NCBI RefSeq assembly: GCF_004322775.1
Contig: NZ_CP036403.1
Span: forward strand, 1,612,001 to 1,676,000
Length of the DNA: 64,000 bases
Source of the DNA: Ornithinimicrobium sufpigmenti
Lineage (GTDB): Bacteria > Actinomycetota > Actinomycetes > Actinomycetales > Dermatophilaceae
Direction: 5' to 3'
The translations under genes and the position numbers were made by a program. The notes under the pieces were generated by a model that was not told the origin of the DNA, did no database searches, and saw only the letters and a list, made by a program, of their open reading frames with translations. Below, in pieces: positions 17,618 to 25,831 of the stretch (position 1 is the first letter of the stretch; each line of letters opens with the position of its first letter).

Positions 17618-18340
17618 TCAGGACTGGCTGCCCTGGTCCTTGACCGTCTGTGCGGAGTCCTGCGCGGAGCCCTTCACCTGGTCCGCCTGGCTGGTGGCCT
17701 CGTCCTTGACGTGGGCCACGCCCTCCTGGGCGGTGCCCTTGAGGTCCTCGACCGCCTGCTCGGCCTGCGGGCGGACGTCCTCCACGATCTCCTTAGCCAC
17801 GGACTTGGCCTCGTCCATGACCGGCTGGCTCGCCTCCTGCGCCCGCTCCTTGGCGGTGACGGCGAGCTCGCGCTCCTTGTCGCTGGCCGGGAGCAGCGAG
17901 CCGATCAGCCAGCCGACGCCGAGGGCGACCAGGCCGGCCGCCAGCGGGTTGCCCTGGGTCTGGCGGCGGGCCATCGCCGGTGCGTCGGAGACCGCCTGGC
18001 GGGCCGAGCCCGCGGCGTCGGTCACCGTGTCGCGGGCGGAGCCAGCAGCGCCGGTGACGGCCTGCTGGGCGTCGGCTGCGGCACCCTGGGCCCGCTCCCC
18101 GAGGCCAGGGCTGTTGTCGTACGGGTCGTTGCTGCCCATGATCTTCTCCTTCAGCGAGCGGCCGGCGTCCTTGACGCCGTCGGTCACCTTCTCGGCCTGG
18201 CGCTTGGCCACGTTGGACGGGCTCACGGCTTCGCCGAGGGCGTTGACGTCCCGGCTGAGCTCGGCGCGGGTCTGTGCGATTTGCGCCCGCAGCACCTCGG
18301 GGTCGTCACTGCTCGGCGGCGTGTTGGGGGTGGTGGTCAT
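17618..18340 (-). CDS. DUF3618 domain protein
   Basis: A 240-residue protein. Residues ~15-60 match DUF3618 (DPEVLRAQIAQTRAELSRDV). A long Ala/Gln-rich amphipathic stretch follows, then one membrane segment (NPLAAGLVALGVGWLIGSLL) and a C-terminal charged helix rich in Ala, Glu and Lys, resembling LEA or apolipoprotein-like repeats. Its start overlaps the holin-like gene by 4 nt. Actinobacterial DUF3618 genes usually sit with such holin-like genes. The set is presumed to be an envelope or stress-related membrane complex, but no biochemical function is established. Confidence 0.85.
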   Translation of the reverse strand: MTTTPNTPPSSDDPEVLRAQIAQTRAELSRDVNALGEAVSPSNVAKRQAEKVTDGVKDAGRSLKEKIMGSNDPYDNSPGLGERAQGAAADAQQAVTGAAGSARDTVTDAAGSARQAVSDAPAMARRQTQGNPLAAGLVALGVGWLIGSLLPASDKERELAVTAKERAQEASQPVMDEAKSVAKEIVEDVRPQAEQAVEDLKGTAQEGVAHVKDEATSQADQVKGSAQDSAQTVKDQGSQS

Positions 18341-18807
18341 CGGTGGTCCTCATTTCCCTTCAGCGCGTCGGGCACCTTCTTGGCGGTCTCGACGGTGTTC
18401 GGCATACCTTCGACTTCCTTAAGCCGGTTGCGGCCGATGACGGCCAGCACCGCGGCGATGACGGCCCAGAGCAGGGCCACCACGACGGCGGACCAGCCCA
18501 GACCCATGAGGTCTCCGAGGGCCCACCACAGCGCGATGGACAGGAAGAGCAGGGTGAAGTGGCCGGCCACGCCTGCGCCGCCCAGCATCCCGGCTCCCAC
18601 CCCAGCCTTGGTCGCGCTCTGCTTGAGCTCGGCCTTGGCCAGGGCGACCTCCTGCTGCATGAGGGTCGACAGGTCCTGGCTGATGTCGGAGACCAACGCC
18701 CCGACGGAGTCGAAGTCGCCCTTGGTGTAGTCGTCGTGGGCGCCGTGGATCTGCTCCGGGCCGGGCTCGGGGGCACGGTGCGCGCCACCATCACCGGGGA
18801 GAGTCAC
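18337..18807 (-). CDS. Phage-holin-like (DUF1469/Phage_holin_3_6) membrane protein
   Basis: A 156-residue protein. A cytoplasmic N-terminus with SQDLSTLMQQEVALAKAEL leads to two close membrane segments (residues ~75-130), the pattern of the actinobacterial putative holin superfamily. The name comes from distant phage holins; the chromosomal copies are not lysis proteins as far as is known. The GTG start at 18807 overlaps the upstream gene by 4 nt and the stop overlaps the DUF3618 gene by 4 nt, so three genes are tightly coupled. Confidence 0.85.
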   Translation of the reverse strand: MTLPGDGGAHRAPEPGPEQIHGAHDDYTKGDFDSVGALVSDISQDLSTLMQQEVALAKAELKQSATKAGVGAGMLGGAGVAGHFTLLFLSIALWWALGDLMGLGWSAVVVALLWAVIAAVLAVIGRNRLKEVEGMPNTVETAKKVPDALKGNEDHR

Positions 18808-19655
18808 AGTCGGTCCTCCCGCGCGATCAGGTCATCGCCCACGGGCAGCTCGTCCACCGCGTCGACATCGCCGGGGTAGTCGCGGGTGGTGTAGGCCGTG
18901 GGGACACCGGTGGAGGCCGCGTAGACGCCGGCATCCGGTGCGTACTCATAGGTGGTGGGGCCCGGGCCTGTGGCGTAGCCGTAGCCGGTGCCGCCCTGCT
19001 GGTCCTGCTCGCGGCTGGACTCCTCGCGCAGGCTGCGGGTCAGCCGGCCGCCGACGAGCCCGACCAGGCCGCAGATGGCCAGGAAGGTGCCCGGGTTGCG
19101 GCGGGCGTAGCGCTTGACGTCCTCGAGCATGTCGGCCGGCTGGCGGTTCTCCAGCCATCCGGCGACACCGTCGATCCGCTGGGCGGCCTGGCTCACCAGG
19201 CCGGAGGCCATCGTGGAGCCCTCGCTGTTGCCCTGGGCGAGCTGGTCGAACTCCTGGGCCAGCCCGTGCAGGCCCTGGGCCGCGCGCTGCTGCTGGCCGT
19301 GGGCCTGGTCGGTGACGTCGCCGCGGACCTGCGACAGCAGGCTCTGGACCTGGCTCTTCGCCTCGCCGGCGACCTGCCGGGCCTCCTGGGCTGCGGTCTG
19401 GGCCACCTGGCCGGCGCTGTCCTTGACGTCCTGGCCGACGGAGGCGGCCTGTTCCTTGGCCACGTCGGCGGTCGAGGACTCGCCCTCGTCGTCGCCGACC
19501 TCGTCCCACGCGGCCGGCGGCGCCGCGGGCACGGGCGGCGGCGCTGGGGTGGTCGTCACCGGGGGTGGGGTGGTCGTCTGCGGGGTCGGCAGACCTGCGT
19601 CCAGCGGGTCTGCCGGGTCGCCGCCAAGGTTCTGGTCGAACGGTCGATCGCTCAT
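18804..19655 (-). CDS. Hypothetical membrane-anchored protein, operon leader
   Basis: A 283-residue protein of no firmly recognised family. Residues ~1-55 are Pro/Thr-rich and probably disordered. Residues ~60-180 form a long Ala/Gln-rich coiled or amphipathic region, and one membrane segment lies near YARRNPGTFLAICGLVGLVG. The tail is Tyr/Gly-rich. The ATG at 19655 is preceded by a GGGAG ribosome-binding site, while the open frame further upstream has none. It is first in a three-gene overlapping operon with holin-like and DUF3618 genes, and a shared membrane role is likely. Confidence 0.8.
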   Translation of the reverse strand: MSDRPFDQNLGGDPADPLDAGLPTPQTTTPPPVTTTPAPPPVPAAPPAAWDEVGDDEGESSTADVAKEQAASVGQDVKDSAGQVAQTAAQEARQVAGEAKSQVQSLLSQVRGDVTDQAHGQQQRAAQGLHGLAQEFDQLAQGNSEGSTMASGLVSQAAQRIDGVAGWLENRQPADMLEDVKRYARRNPGTFLAICGLVGLVGGRLTRSLREESSREQDQQGGTGYGYATGPGPTTYEYAPDAGVYAASTGVPTAYTTRDYPGDVDAVDELPVGDDLIAREDRL

Positions 19656-19821
19656 CTGTGATCTCCCTCGTGTCGGTGATGGAGCGCCATGAAGCAGTTG
19701 GCGCACACTGAAACTGCCACGCCCCCCAGAGCCGTACCGGGCGAACCGTCACCACCACCCTTTCGGGTGTAGCGGGTCGAGGAGGGGCCTCGCGAGCGCC
19801 CACCAGCAGCTCACAGGCGGT

Positions 19822-20616
19822 TCAGCACCACTGTCCCCGTGCGACGAGGAGCTCGCGCAGCAGGTCGGCCCGGTCGGTGACGATCCCGTCGACCCCCATG
19901 TCCAGCAACCGGGTCATCTCGACAGGGTCGTTGATCGTCCAGACGTGCACGAAGGCGCCCACCTCCTGCGCCGCGGCGATGGTGGTGGGGGTGACGACCT
20001 CGATGCCCAGGTGCTCGGCCGGGACCTGCAGCCCGTCCACCCCACGAAGGGTCCGGGCCACGACCGAGGCGCGCACCAGGGGCGGCAGCGCGGCCGCGGC
20101 GCGGAAGGCGGTCGTCGAGCCCTGCCCGGCCGAGGTCACCACCGGCCGCGTGAGTCGCATGACGGCCGCCCTGCGCCGCTGGTCGGAGAAGCTGGTCACG
20201 CACACCCGGTCGTGCGCCCGCATCCGCTCGATGACGCGCACCAGCGGCACCACCGCGCCCGGGGTCTTGATGTCGATGTTGACGCGGAGGTCGGGCCACT
20301 CCTCGAGAAGGTCCTCCAGCCGCGGCACCGACTCCCCGGCCCCCACCCCGGCGCCCACCCGTGCGCGGCTCACCTCCCGCCAGACCAGCTCGGGAATCCG
20401 TCCCCGGCGGTCCGTCACCCGGTCCAGCGTCTCGTCGTGGAAGGCGAGCACCACGCCGTCGCGGGTCGCGTGCACGTCGGTCTCCACGTAGCGGTACCCG
20501 AGGTCCACGGCAGCCCGGAACGCGGCCATGGTGTTCTCCAGGCCGGTGCCCTCGGCGTCGTAGCCGCGGTGGGCCATCGGGATCGGCCCCGGGTGGTCCA
20601 GGTATGCCGTGCGCAC
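19822..20616 (-). CDS. Glycerophosphodiester phosphodiesterase
   Basis: A 264-residue GDPD-family TIM-barrel enzyme. Catalytic patterns are clear: AHRGYDAEGTGLENT at the N-terminus, then ETDVHATRDGVVLAFHDETL with the metal ligands and catalytic histidine. It would hydrolyse glycerophosphodiesters from deacylated phospholipids to glycerol-3-phosphate and an alcohol. The GTG start at 20616 is 57 nt from the divergent CDP-alcohol transferase, so the two share a promoter region and a phospholipid theme. No signal peptide is visible, so it is probably cytoplasmic. Confidence 0.93.
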   Translation of the reverse strand: MRTAYLDHPGPIPMAHRGYDAEGTGLENTMAAFRAAVDLGYRYVETDVHATRDGVVLAFHDETLDRVTDRRGRIPELVWREVSRARVGAGVGAGESVPRLEDLLEEWPDLRVNIDIKTPGAVVPLVRVIERMRAHDRVCVTSFSDQRRRAAVMRLTRPVVTSAGQGSTTAFRAAAALPPLVRASVVARTLRGVDGLQVPAEHLGIEVVTPTTIAAAQEVGAFVHVWTINDPVEMTRLLDMGVDGIVTDRADLLRELLVARGQWC

Positions 20617-20659
20617 GCTCCGAGCCTAGTCGCCCGACCCGGCGCCACGGGCCCTCTGC

Positions 20660-20665
20660 CAGACT
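20660..20665 (+). promoter_or_regulatory. -10 box of probable leaderless promoter
   Basis: CAGACT lies 8 nt before the ATG at 20674 in the gap between divergent lipid genes. No ribosome-binding site is seen, consistent with leaderless initiation; no clear -35 is visible. Confidence 0.35.
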
Positions 20666-20673
20666 GCGTGCCC

Positions 20674-21276
20674 ATGCAGGGGCTCTACGCGCTCAAGCCG
20701 TGGTACACCCGCCGGCTGGGCGGTGCCGTCGGCGCCGCCACGACCCGCGGGCTCTCGCCCGACGTGTTCACGGCGGTCGGCGTCGTGGGCGCCGCCCTCG
20801 CCGGTGTCGCGCTGGCGCTCGGCTGGTGGTGGCTCGCGCTGCCGCTGCTCGCGTTGCGCCTGGCCGGCGCCAACCTGGATGGCGCGGTGGCGCGGGCACG
20901 AGGGGTCTCCCGTCCCTGGGGCTTCGTGCTCAACGAGATCGGGGACCGGCTCGGCGACCTGCTGATGTGGGCCGGGCTGGCCTGGTGGGCGGCCCAGCAC
21001 TCGACGACCGCGCTCGTCTGGGTGCTCGTCGCCACCGTGGCCGCCACGCTGCCCACCTTCGCCTCGCTGTCCGCCGCCGGTGCGGGAGCCACCCGCCGCA
21101 ACGGCGGCCCGCTGGGCAAGACGGAGCGGTGCCTGCTGGCCGTCGTGGGGTGCGCGGTCCCCTCCTGGCTGGTGGGGGTGTCCGCCGTCGTCGTCGCCGG
21201 TTCGGTCCTGACGACGGCCCTGCGGCTGCGGTCCGCGCACCGTGAGCTGGCGGCGCCGGCCGGGGCCGCGCAGTGA
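20674..21276 (+). CDS. CDP-alcohol phosphatidyltransferase-like membrane protein
   Basis: A 200-residue membrane protein with about five or six hydrophobic segments and a recognisable CDP-alcohol phosphotransferase motif near residues 65-95. The usual form is DxxDGxxAR(x8)GxxxDxxxD. Here it reads ANLDGAVAR, eight residues, then GFVLNEIGD. The first aspartate is Ala and the third is Asn, while the second and fourth are kept. Either the chemistry differs or the protein is inactive. Its stop overlaps cdsA by 4 nt and the acyltransferase gene follows, so a specialised phospholipid pathway is likely. The ATG at 20674 is favoured; a GTG at 20668 is also possible. Confidence 0.8.
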   Translation: MQGLYALKPWYTRRLGGAVGAATTRGLSPDVFTAVGVVGAALAGVALALGWWWLALPLLALRLAGANLDGAVARARGVSRPWGFVLNEIGDRLGDLLMWAGLAWWAAQHSTTALVWVLVATVAATLPTFASLSAAGAGATRRNGGPLGKTERCLLAVVGCAVPSWLVGVSAVVVAGSVLTTALRLRSAHRELAAPAGAAQ

Positions 21277-22181
21277 GTGGCCCGGCGCACTGGTGGGACC
21301 AGCTCCTGCACCACGACCGGGTGCTCACCCTGCCCGTCGAGCTGCCCTGGTTCGGCGAGGTCACCGGGCGCGGGGTCTTCAACCTCTACGTGACCCTGGT
21401 CGTGCTGGCGGTCGGCGGCCTGGCGGTGGCCGTGCTGCGCCAGCCCGAGCTGCGCACCCGCTGGACCACCTGGGTGCTCATCGCCCCGGTCGTCGGCATC
21501 CCCATCTGGCTGGGCCGCGGGTCGACCGCGCTGCTCGCCGTGGTGCTGGCGGTGCTGGCCGTGGTCGAGTTCGCCCGGCTGGTAGCTCTGCCGAAGCCGG
21601 AGACCTGGCTGTTGCTGGTCCTGGCGGTGCTCTACCCGGTGGCCGCCTGGCAGTGGCCTGACCTGCTGTTCCTGGCCCCCGCGATCGCGCTCGGCTGCGC
21701 GCTGCCCGCCATCCTGCGGGGCGACACCACCCTGGGCGTGGAACGCGCGGCGTTCACCGCCTTCGCCTCGATCTGGCTCTGCTGGTCCCTGGCTCACCTC
21801 GTGGTGCTGTGGGAGGACGCCTTCGTGGTGGTCTTCGCCGCGGCCGCGGCCGACGTCGCCGCCTACGTCGGCGGCAAGAGCCTGCGCCGCTTCCGCTGGG
21901 CCGCGCGCCCGTTGTCCCCGCTCTCGCCCAACAAGACGGTCGGTGGCCTCGTCGGGGCCGTGCTGGGCGCTGTGCTCATCCTGCTCGTGCTCGGGGAGCT
22001 CGGCGTCGGGATGGTGGTCGCGGTGGCCGTCGGCGGAGTGCTCGGCGACCTGCTGGAGTCGATGATGAAGCGGCGCGCCGGGGTCAAGGACGCCGGGGCC
22101 TGGCTGCCCGGCTTCGGCGGCCTGCTGGACCGCGTCGACTCCCTGCTCGTCGTGCTGCCGCTCGCGGCTGTGCTGGGATAG
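21273..22181 (+). CDS. cdsA: Phosphatidate cytidylyltransferase (CdsA family)
   Basis: A 302-residue membrane enzyme that makes CDP-diacylglycerol from phosphatidate and CTP. About eight membrane segments are visible. The CdsA signature is near the C-terminus: SMMKRRAGVKDAG, then LPGFGGLLDRVDS, with Phe where many family members have His. SPNKTVGGLVGAV is also typical. It overlaps the CDP-alcohol transferase gene by 4 nt and is followed 4 nt later by the acyltransferase. The set could be a second, dedicated lipid route in addition to housekeeping genes elsewhere. Confidence 0.9.
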   Translation: MSGPAHWWDQLLHHDRVLTLPVELPWFGEVTGRGVFNLYVTLVVLAVGGLAVAVLRQPELRTRWTTWVLIAPVVGIPIWLGRGSTALLAVVLAVLAVVEFARLVALPKPETWLLLVLAVLYPVAAWQWPDLLFLAPAIALGCALPAILRGDTTLGVERAAFTAFASIWLCWSLAHLVVLWEDAFVVVFAAAAADVAAYVGGKSLRRFRWAARPLSPLSPNKTVGGLVGAVLGAVLILLVLGELGVGMVVAVAVGGVLGDLLESMMKRRAGVKDAGAWLPGFGGLLDRVDSLLVVLPLAAVLG

Positions 22182-22185
22182 GCCC

Positions 22186-23382
22186 ATGACGAGGCCCATG
22201 ACAAGGGGGATCTGGGCGGCGCGGGCCAGGCACGTGCTGTGGCGGGCGCTGTCCACGCTGGTGGGCGGGGTGCGGATCGGCGGCAGCGTGGCTCCTGGTC
22301 CGAAGGTGCTGGTCGCCAACCACACCTCGCACGCGGACACCGCCGCACTGCTCGCCGCTCTCCCGCCGTCCTGCCGGCCGAGGTTCGTCGCAGCGCAGGA
22401 CTACTGGTTCGACCGACCCTGGCGACGTGCCGTGGTGACCACGCTCGTCGGGGCCCTGCCGGTCGCCCGCACCGGCTCGGGCTATGACGCGCTGCGCGAC
22501 GCCGCCCGCCCTGTCCTGGCCGACGGGGGGAGCGTGGTGATCTACCCCGAGGGCACGCGCAGCGCCCCCGGCACACCCGTGGGGGAGTTCCGCTCCGGGG
22601 CGCTGCGGCTGGCCGCGGACCTCGGCGTGCCCCTCGTCCCCGTCGGCATCAGCGGCACCGGACGGGTGCTGCCCAAGCACGGCCGGCTACGGCCAGAAGG
22701 AGTGGTCCTGCGCTTCGGCGAGCCCCTCCCGGCCACGCAGTGCCGGGACACGTCCCCGGAGGTCGTCCGGGCCGCCGTCCAGGCGCTGCGCGACGACAGC
22801 GAGGCGGTGCCGAGGCCCGACTCCCGGCTCTACACCTGGCTGGAGCGGCGCAGCGATGCCCAGCTCATGGGCGCCGGCTTCCTCTGGGGCGCGGCCGAGG
22901 CGCTGACCTGGCCGGTCATGGCCGAGGTGTATGTGGTGGCGGTCGGCGCGGCGCAGCCCGCACGGGCCGGGCGGGTCGCCGCCTCCGTGGCGGCCGGGTC
23001 GGTGGCGGGCGTCGTCGGCCACACGCTGCTGGCCCGGCGCGGGGTCCGCCTGCCCGCTCCGCTGACCCGGCCCCGCATGCACCGCAGGGCCCGCGCGGAC
23101 CTGCGCCGGTGCGGACCGGCCGGGATCTGGCGGCAGTTGTTCAACGGCGTCCCGGTCAAGGTCTACGCGGCCGCAGCGGGGGAGCTGGGTACACCCTTGG
23201 TGCCGTTCGCGCTGCATACCGCCGGCGCCCGGCCCGCACGGATGGCGATGGCGGCTGCCGTGGTCGTGGTGGCCGGGAGGTGGGCGCACCCGCTGATGCG
23301 GCGCCGCTACCCCGAGTTCCTCATCGTGGGCTCGGCGTTCTTCGCCGAGGGCCTGCACCAGGTCATCCGGCGCTGGCGGTAG
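22186..23382 (+). CDS. PlsC-type acyltransferase fused to a membrane VTT/YqaA-like domain
   Basis: A 398-residue protein. Residues ~30-200 are a 1-acylglycerol-3-phosphate acyltransferase domain with the HX4D catalytic motif in VANHTSHADTAAL and motif III in VIYPEGTRSAPG. The C-terminal ~180 residues start with FLWGAAEALTWPVMAEVYVV and are hydrophobic, resembling DedA/VTT (YqaA-like) membrane domains. The first domain should acylate lysophosphatidate to phosphatidate, which feeds CdsA just upstream. The second may help lipid transbilayer movement; that is inference. The ATG at 22186 is used; an ATG at 22198 is close by. Confidence 0.85.
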   Translation: MTRPMTRGIWAARARHVLWRALSTLVGGVRIGGSVAPGPKVLVANHTSHADTAALLAALPPSCRPRFVAAQDYWFDRPWRRAVVTTLVGALPVARTGSGYDALRDAARPVLADGGSVVIYPEGTRSAPGTPVGEFRSGALRLAADLGVPLVPVGISGTGRVLPKHGRLRPEGVVLRFGEPLPATQCRDTSPEVVRAAVQALRDDSEAVPRPDSRLYTWLERRSDAQLMGAGFLWGAAEALTWPVMAEVYVVAVGAAQPARAGRVAASVAAGSVAGVVGHTLLARRGVRLPAPLTRPRMHRRARADLRRCGPAGIWRQLFNGVPVKVYAAAAGELGTPLVPFALHTAGARPARMAMAAAVVVVAGRWAHPLMRRRYPEFLIVGSAFFAEGLHQVIRRWR

Positions 23383-23417
23383 GACGGTAGGGGCGGCAGG
23401 GGCGGCGAGGAGCATGC

Positions 23418-24212
23418 TCAGCGCAGGCGGAGCACGCCGCTGTCCGGCGGTGGTGGGGACGGCTGACCGTCCGGCCCGAACGGTTGCACCCCCGCTTCCG
23501 TGCGCGCGGTGTCGGCGCTGGTGCGCCAGGTCGTCGGGAAGGTGGCCCGGGCAGCGACCCGGGTGAGCGAGACGTCGTCGAGGGGACGATCGGAGGCGAC
23601 CACGACGACGTTGCCATAGCGGCGGCCCTTCGCCACCTCCCGCAGCACCAGCAGCCCCACGTGCGGCAGCGCCGTGCGCAGGGTCGCGGTGAACCGGGCC
23701 AGCCAGCGCAGGCCGGGCTCGTCGGCGGCGTTGACGACCAGCAGGCCGCCCGGGGCCAGGATTCGGGCCACCTGCCCGGCCCACCAGGTGCCGGTCAGCC
23801 GGGCCGGGACCTGCCCCTCGGCATACGCGTCCTGCACGACCACCTCCGCCGAGCCCTCGCGCAGCGTGGTGATCCCCTCCTCACCGCTGACCGGCCTTAC
23901 CCGGATCCGGTGGCCGCGCGGCAGCGGAAGCTCGCGGCGGACCAGCTCGGTCAGGGCGACGTCCGGCTCCAGCACGATCTGGGGGGAGCCCGGGTGGACG
24001 CGGTGGATCCAGCGGGCCAGGGTCAGCCCGCCGCCGCCCACGTGGGTGGTCGCCAGCGGTGCCGGGTCCGGGCGCAGGGCCTGCAGGACGAGGCCGATCT
24101 GCTCGACGTACTCGAAGACGAGCAGCAGCGGGTCGTCGGGATCGACGTAGGACTGGGCGTGGCCGTCCCGCATGACGGTCGCCCCGCCCCGCTCGTCCCA
24201 GACGATGGACAT
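23418..24212 (-). CDS. Spermidine synthase-like methyltransferase-fold protein
   Basis: A 264-residue Rossmann-fold protein of the spermidine/spermine synthase-like superfamily. It has the nucleotide-binding loop THVGGGGLTLARW, the acidic second strand QIVLEPDVALTEL and VVVQDAYAEGQVPARLTG, where an aspartate often contacts the polyamine. Actinobacterial members of this group are mostly uncharacterised and may not make spermidine. The start ATG at 24212 lies 20 nt after the end of murA on the same strand, so co-transcription is possible. Confidence 0.8.
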   Translation of the reverse strand: MSIVWDERGGATVMRDGHAQSYVDPDDPLLLVFEYVEQIGLVLQALRPDPAPLATTHVGGGGLTLARWIHRVHPGSPQIVLEPDVALTELVRRELPLPRGHRIRVRPVSGEEGITTLREGSAEVVVQDAYAEGQVPARLTGTWWAGQVARILAPGGLLVVNAADEPGLRWLARFTATLRTALPHVGLLVLREVAKGRRYGNVVVVASDRPLDDVSLTRVAARATFPTTWRTSADTARTEAGVQPFGPDGQPSPPPPDSGVLRLR

Positions 24213-24232
24213 CGGCAGGTCAGGAGTCGCGC

Positions 24233-25762
24233 TCAGATGTCGCGGAAGGTCTGGATCTGGGCGCCGAGGGCGTTGAGCCGCACGGCCAGGTCCTCGTAGC
24301 CGCGGTTGATCACGTAGACGTTGCGCAGCACCGAGACCCCGGGGGCGGCCAGCATCGCGAGCAGGATCACCACGCCGGGGCGCAGCGCCGGCGGGCACAT
24401 GATCTCCCCGGCGCGCCACCGGGTCGGGCCCTCGATCATCACCCGGTGCGGGTCCATCAGGTGGACCTTGGCGCCGAGCGTGGTCAGCTCGGTGAGGTAG
24501 ATCGCGCGGTTCTCGTAGACCCAGTCGTGGATGAGCGTCGAGCCCTGCGCGCAGGCGGCGATGATGGCGAAGAACGGCAGGTTGTCGATGTTCAGGCCGG
24601 GGAAGGGCAGCGGGTGGATCTTGTCCATCGGTGCCTTGAGCGGCCCGGGCCTGGTCGTCAGGTCGACCAGGCGGGTGTGGTCGTTGGCGGAGCGGTACTC
24701 CTCGGTGAGGTCGTACTCCATACCCATCGTGTCCAGCACCGCGAGCTCGATCTCCATGAACTCGATCGGCACCCGGCGGATGGTGATCTCGCTGCCGGTC
24801 ACGACGGCGGCGGCCAGCAGGCTCATCGCCTCGATGGGGTCCTCGGAGGGGGCGTACTCGATGTCCTGCTCGATGTGCTCCACGCCGGTGACGGTCAGGG
24901 TGGTGGTGCCCAGGCCCTCGATCTGCACCCCCAGCTCGCGCAGGAAGACGCACAGGTCCTGGACCATGTAGTTGCTGGAGGCGTTGCGGATCACCGTGGT
25001 GCCCCGGTAGCGCGCCGCGGCGAGCAGGACGTTCTCGGTGACGGTGTCGCCGCGCTCGGTGAGCACGATCGCGCGGGTCGGCCAGACCGTGGTGTCGACG
25101 GTGGCGTGGTAGGACCCGGTGGTGGCGGTGACCTCGAGGCCGAACTGCCGCAGGGCGGTCATGTGCGGCTCGACGGTGCGGGTGCCGAGATCGCAGCCGC
25201 CGGCGTAGGGCAGCTCGAAGGTGTCGAACTCGTGCAGCAGCGGGCCGAGGAACATGATGATGGTGCGGGTCCGGCGTGCGGCCGTCTCGTCCATGGCGGC
25301 CAGGTCGATCTTCTCCGGCGGCACGATCTCCAGGTCCGAGGAGTCCGGGAGCCAGCGGATCTTGAAGCCGATCGAGGTCAGCACCTCGGTGATCCGGTTG
25401 ACCTCCTCGATCCGGGCGAGGTTGCGCAGGGTGGTGCGGCCCTTGTTGATCATCGAGGCGCACAGGAGCGCGACCGCGGCGTTCTTGGAGGTGCGCACGT
25501 CGATCTCGCCGGAGAGCTTGACGCCGCCGGTGATCCGCAGGTTCTGGGGCACGCCGGAGGAGACCTGGACGATCTCGGAGTCCAGCTTCTCGCCGATGCG
25601 GGCGATCATCTCCAGCGAGAGGTTCTGCTTGCCCTGCTCGAAGCGCGCGACCGCGCTCTGGCTGGTCCCCAGCAGCTCGGCCAGCTCGGCCTGGGTGAGG
25701 TTCTTGTGGCGGCGGGCGTCACGGATGAGCGCGCCGATCCTGCTGAGGTAGCTTTCGGTCAT
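24233..25762 (-). CDS. murA: MurA-type UDP-GlcNAc enolpyruvyl transferase with N-terminal HTH
   Basis: A 509-residue fusion. Residues ~5-62 are an XRE/HTH_3 domain (RRHKNLTQAELAELLGTSQS, then VARFEQGKQNLS). Residues ~75-509 are a full MurA-like EPSP-synthase fold: the substrate-binding Lys-Asn pair is in RTSKNAAVALL, and the catalytic cysteine at about residue 190 is in YAGGCDLGTRTVEPH. It would transfer enolpyruvate to UDP-GlcNAc, the first step of peptidoglycan synthesis. The HTH suggests it also binds DNA and may regulate itself; a near-palindrome lies 15 nt upstream. The ATG at 25762 is chosen over a TTG at 25771. Similar fusions are known in actinobacteria. Confidence 0.9.
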   Translation of the reverse strand: MTESYLSRIGALIRDARRHKNLTQAELAELLGTSQSAVARFEQGKQNLSLEMIARIGEKLDSEIVQVSSGVPQNLRITGGVKLSGEIDVRTSKNAAVALLCASMINKGRTTLRNLARIEEVNRITEVLTSIGFKIRWLPDSSDLEIVPPEKIDLAAMDETAARRTRTIIMFLGPLLHEFDTFELPYAGGCDLGTRTVEPHMTALRQFGLEVTATTGSYHATVDTTVWPTRAIVLTERGDTVTENVLLAAARYRGTTVIRNASSNYMVQDLCVFLRELGVQIEGLGTTTLTVTGVEHIEQDIEYAPSEDPIEAMSLLAAAVVTGSEITIRRVPIEFMEIELAVLDTMGMEYDLTEEYRSANDHTRLVDLTTRPGPLKAPMDKIHPLPFPGLNIDNLPFFAIIAACAQGSTLIHDWVYENRAIYLTELTTLGAKVHLMDPHRVMIEGPTRWRAGEIMCPPALRPGVVILLAMLAAPGVSVLRNVYVINRGYEDLAVRLNALGAQIQTFRDI

Positions 25763-25777
25763 GGTCGACAACTCTAG

Positions 25778-25793
25778 ATCACATATATGAGAT
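25778..25793. promoter_or_regulatory. Near-palindrome upstream of HTH-MurA, candidate operator
   Basis: ATCACATATATGAGAT is symmetric at 7 of 8 positions per arm and sits just before the start codon at 25762 (minus strand). It is AT-rich in very GC-rich DNA. It may be bound by the HTH domain of the adjacent MurA fusion. Confidence 0.45.
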
Positions 25794-25831
25794 AACCATG
25801 TGAACGGGGCCGGGCCGCAGAGGCGTCCGGG

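Noticed and set aside
18337..18807. Prophage remnant, because of the holin-like gene
   Set aside because: Neighbours are DUF3618 and a membrane protein. The family is a normal actinobacterial chromosomal one, and no phage genes are nearby.
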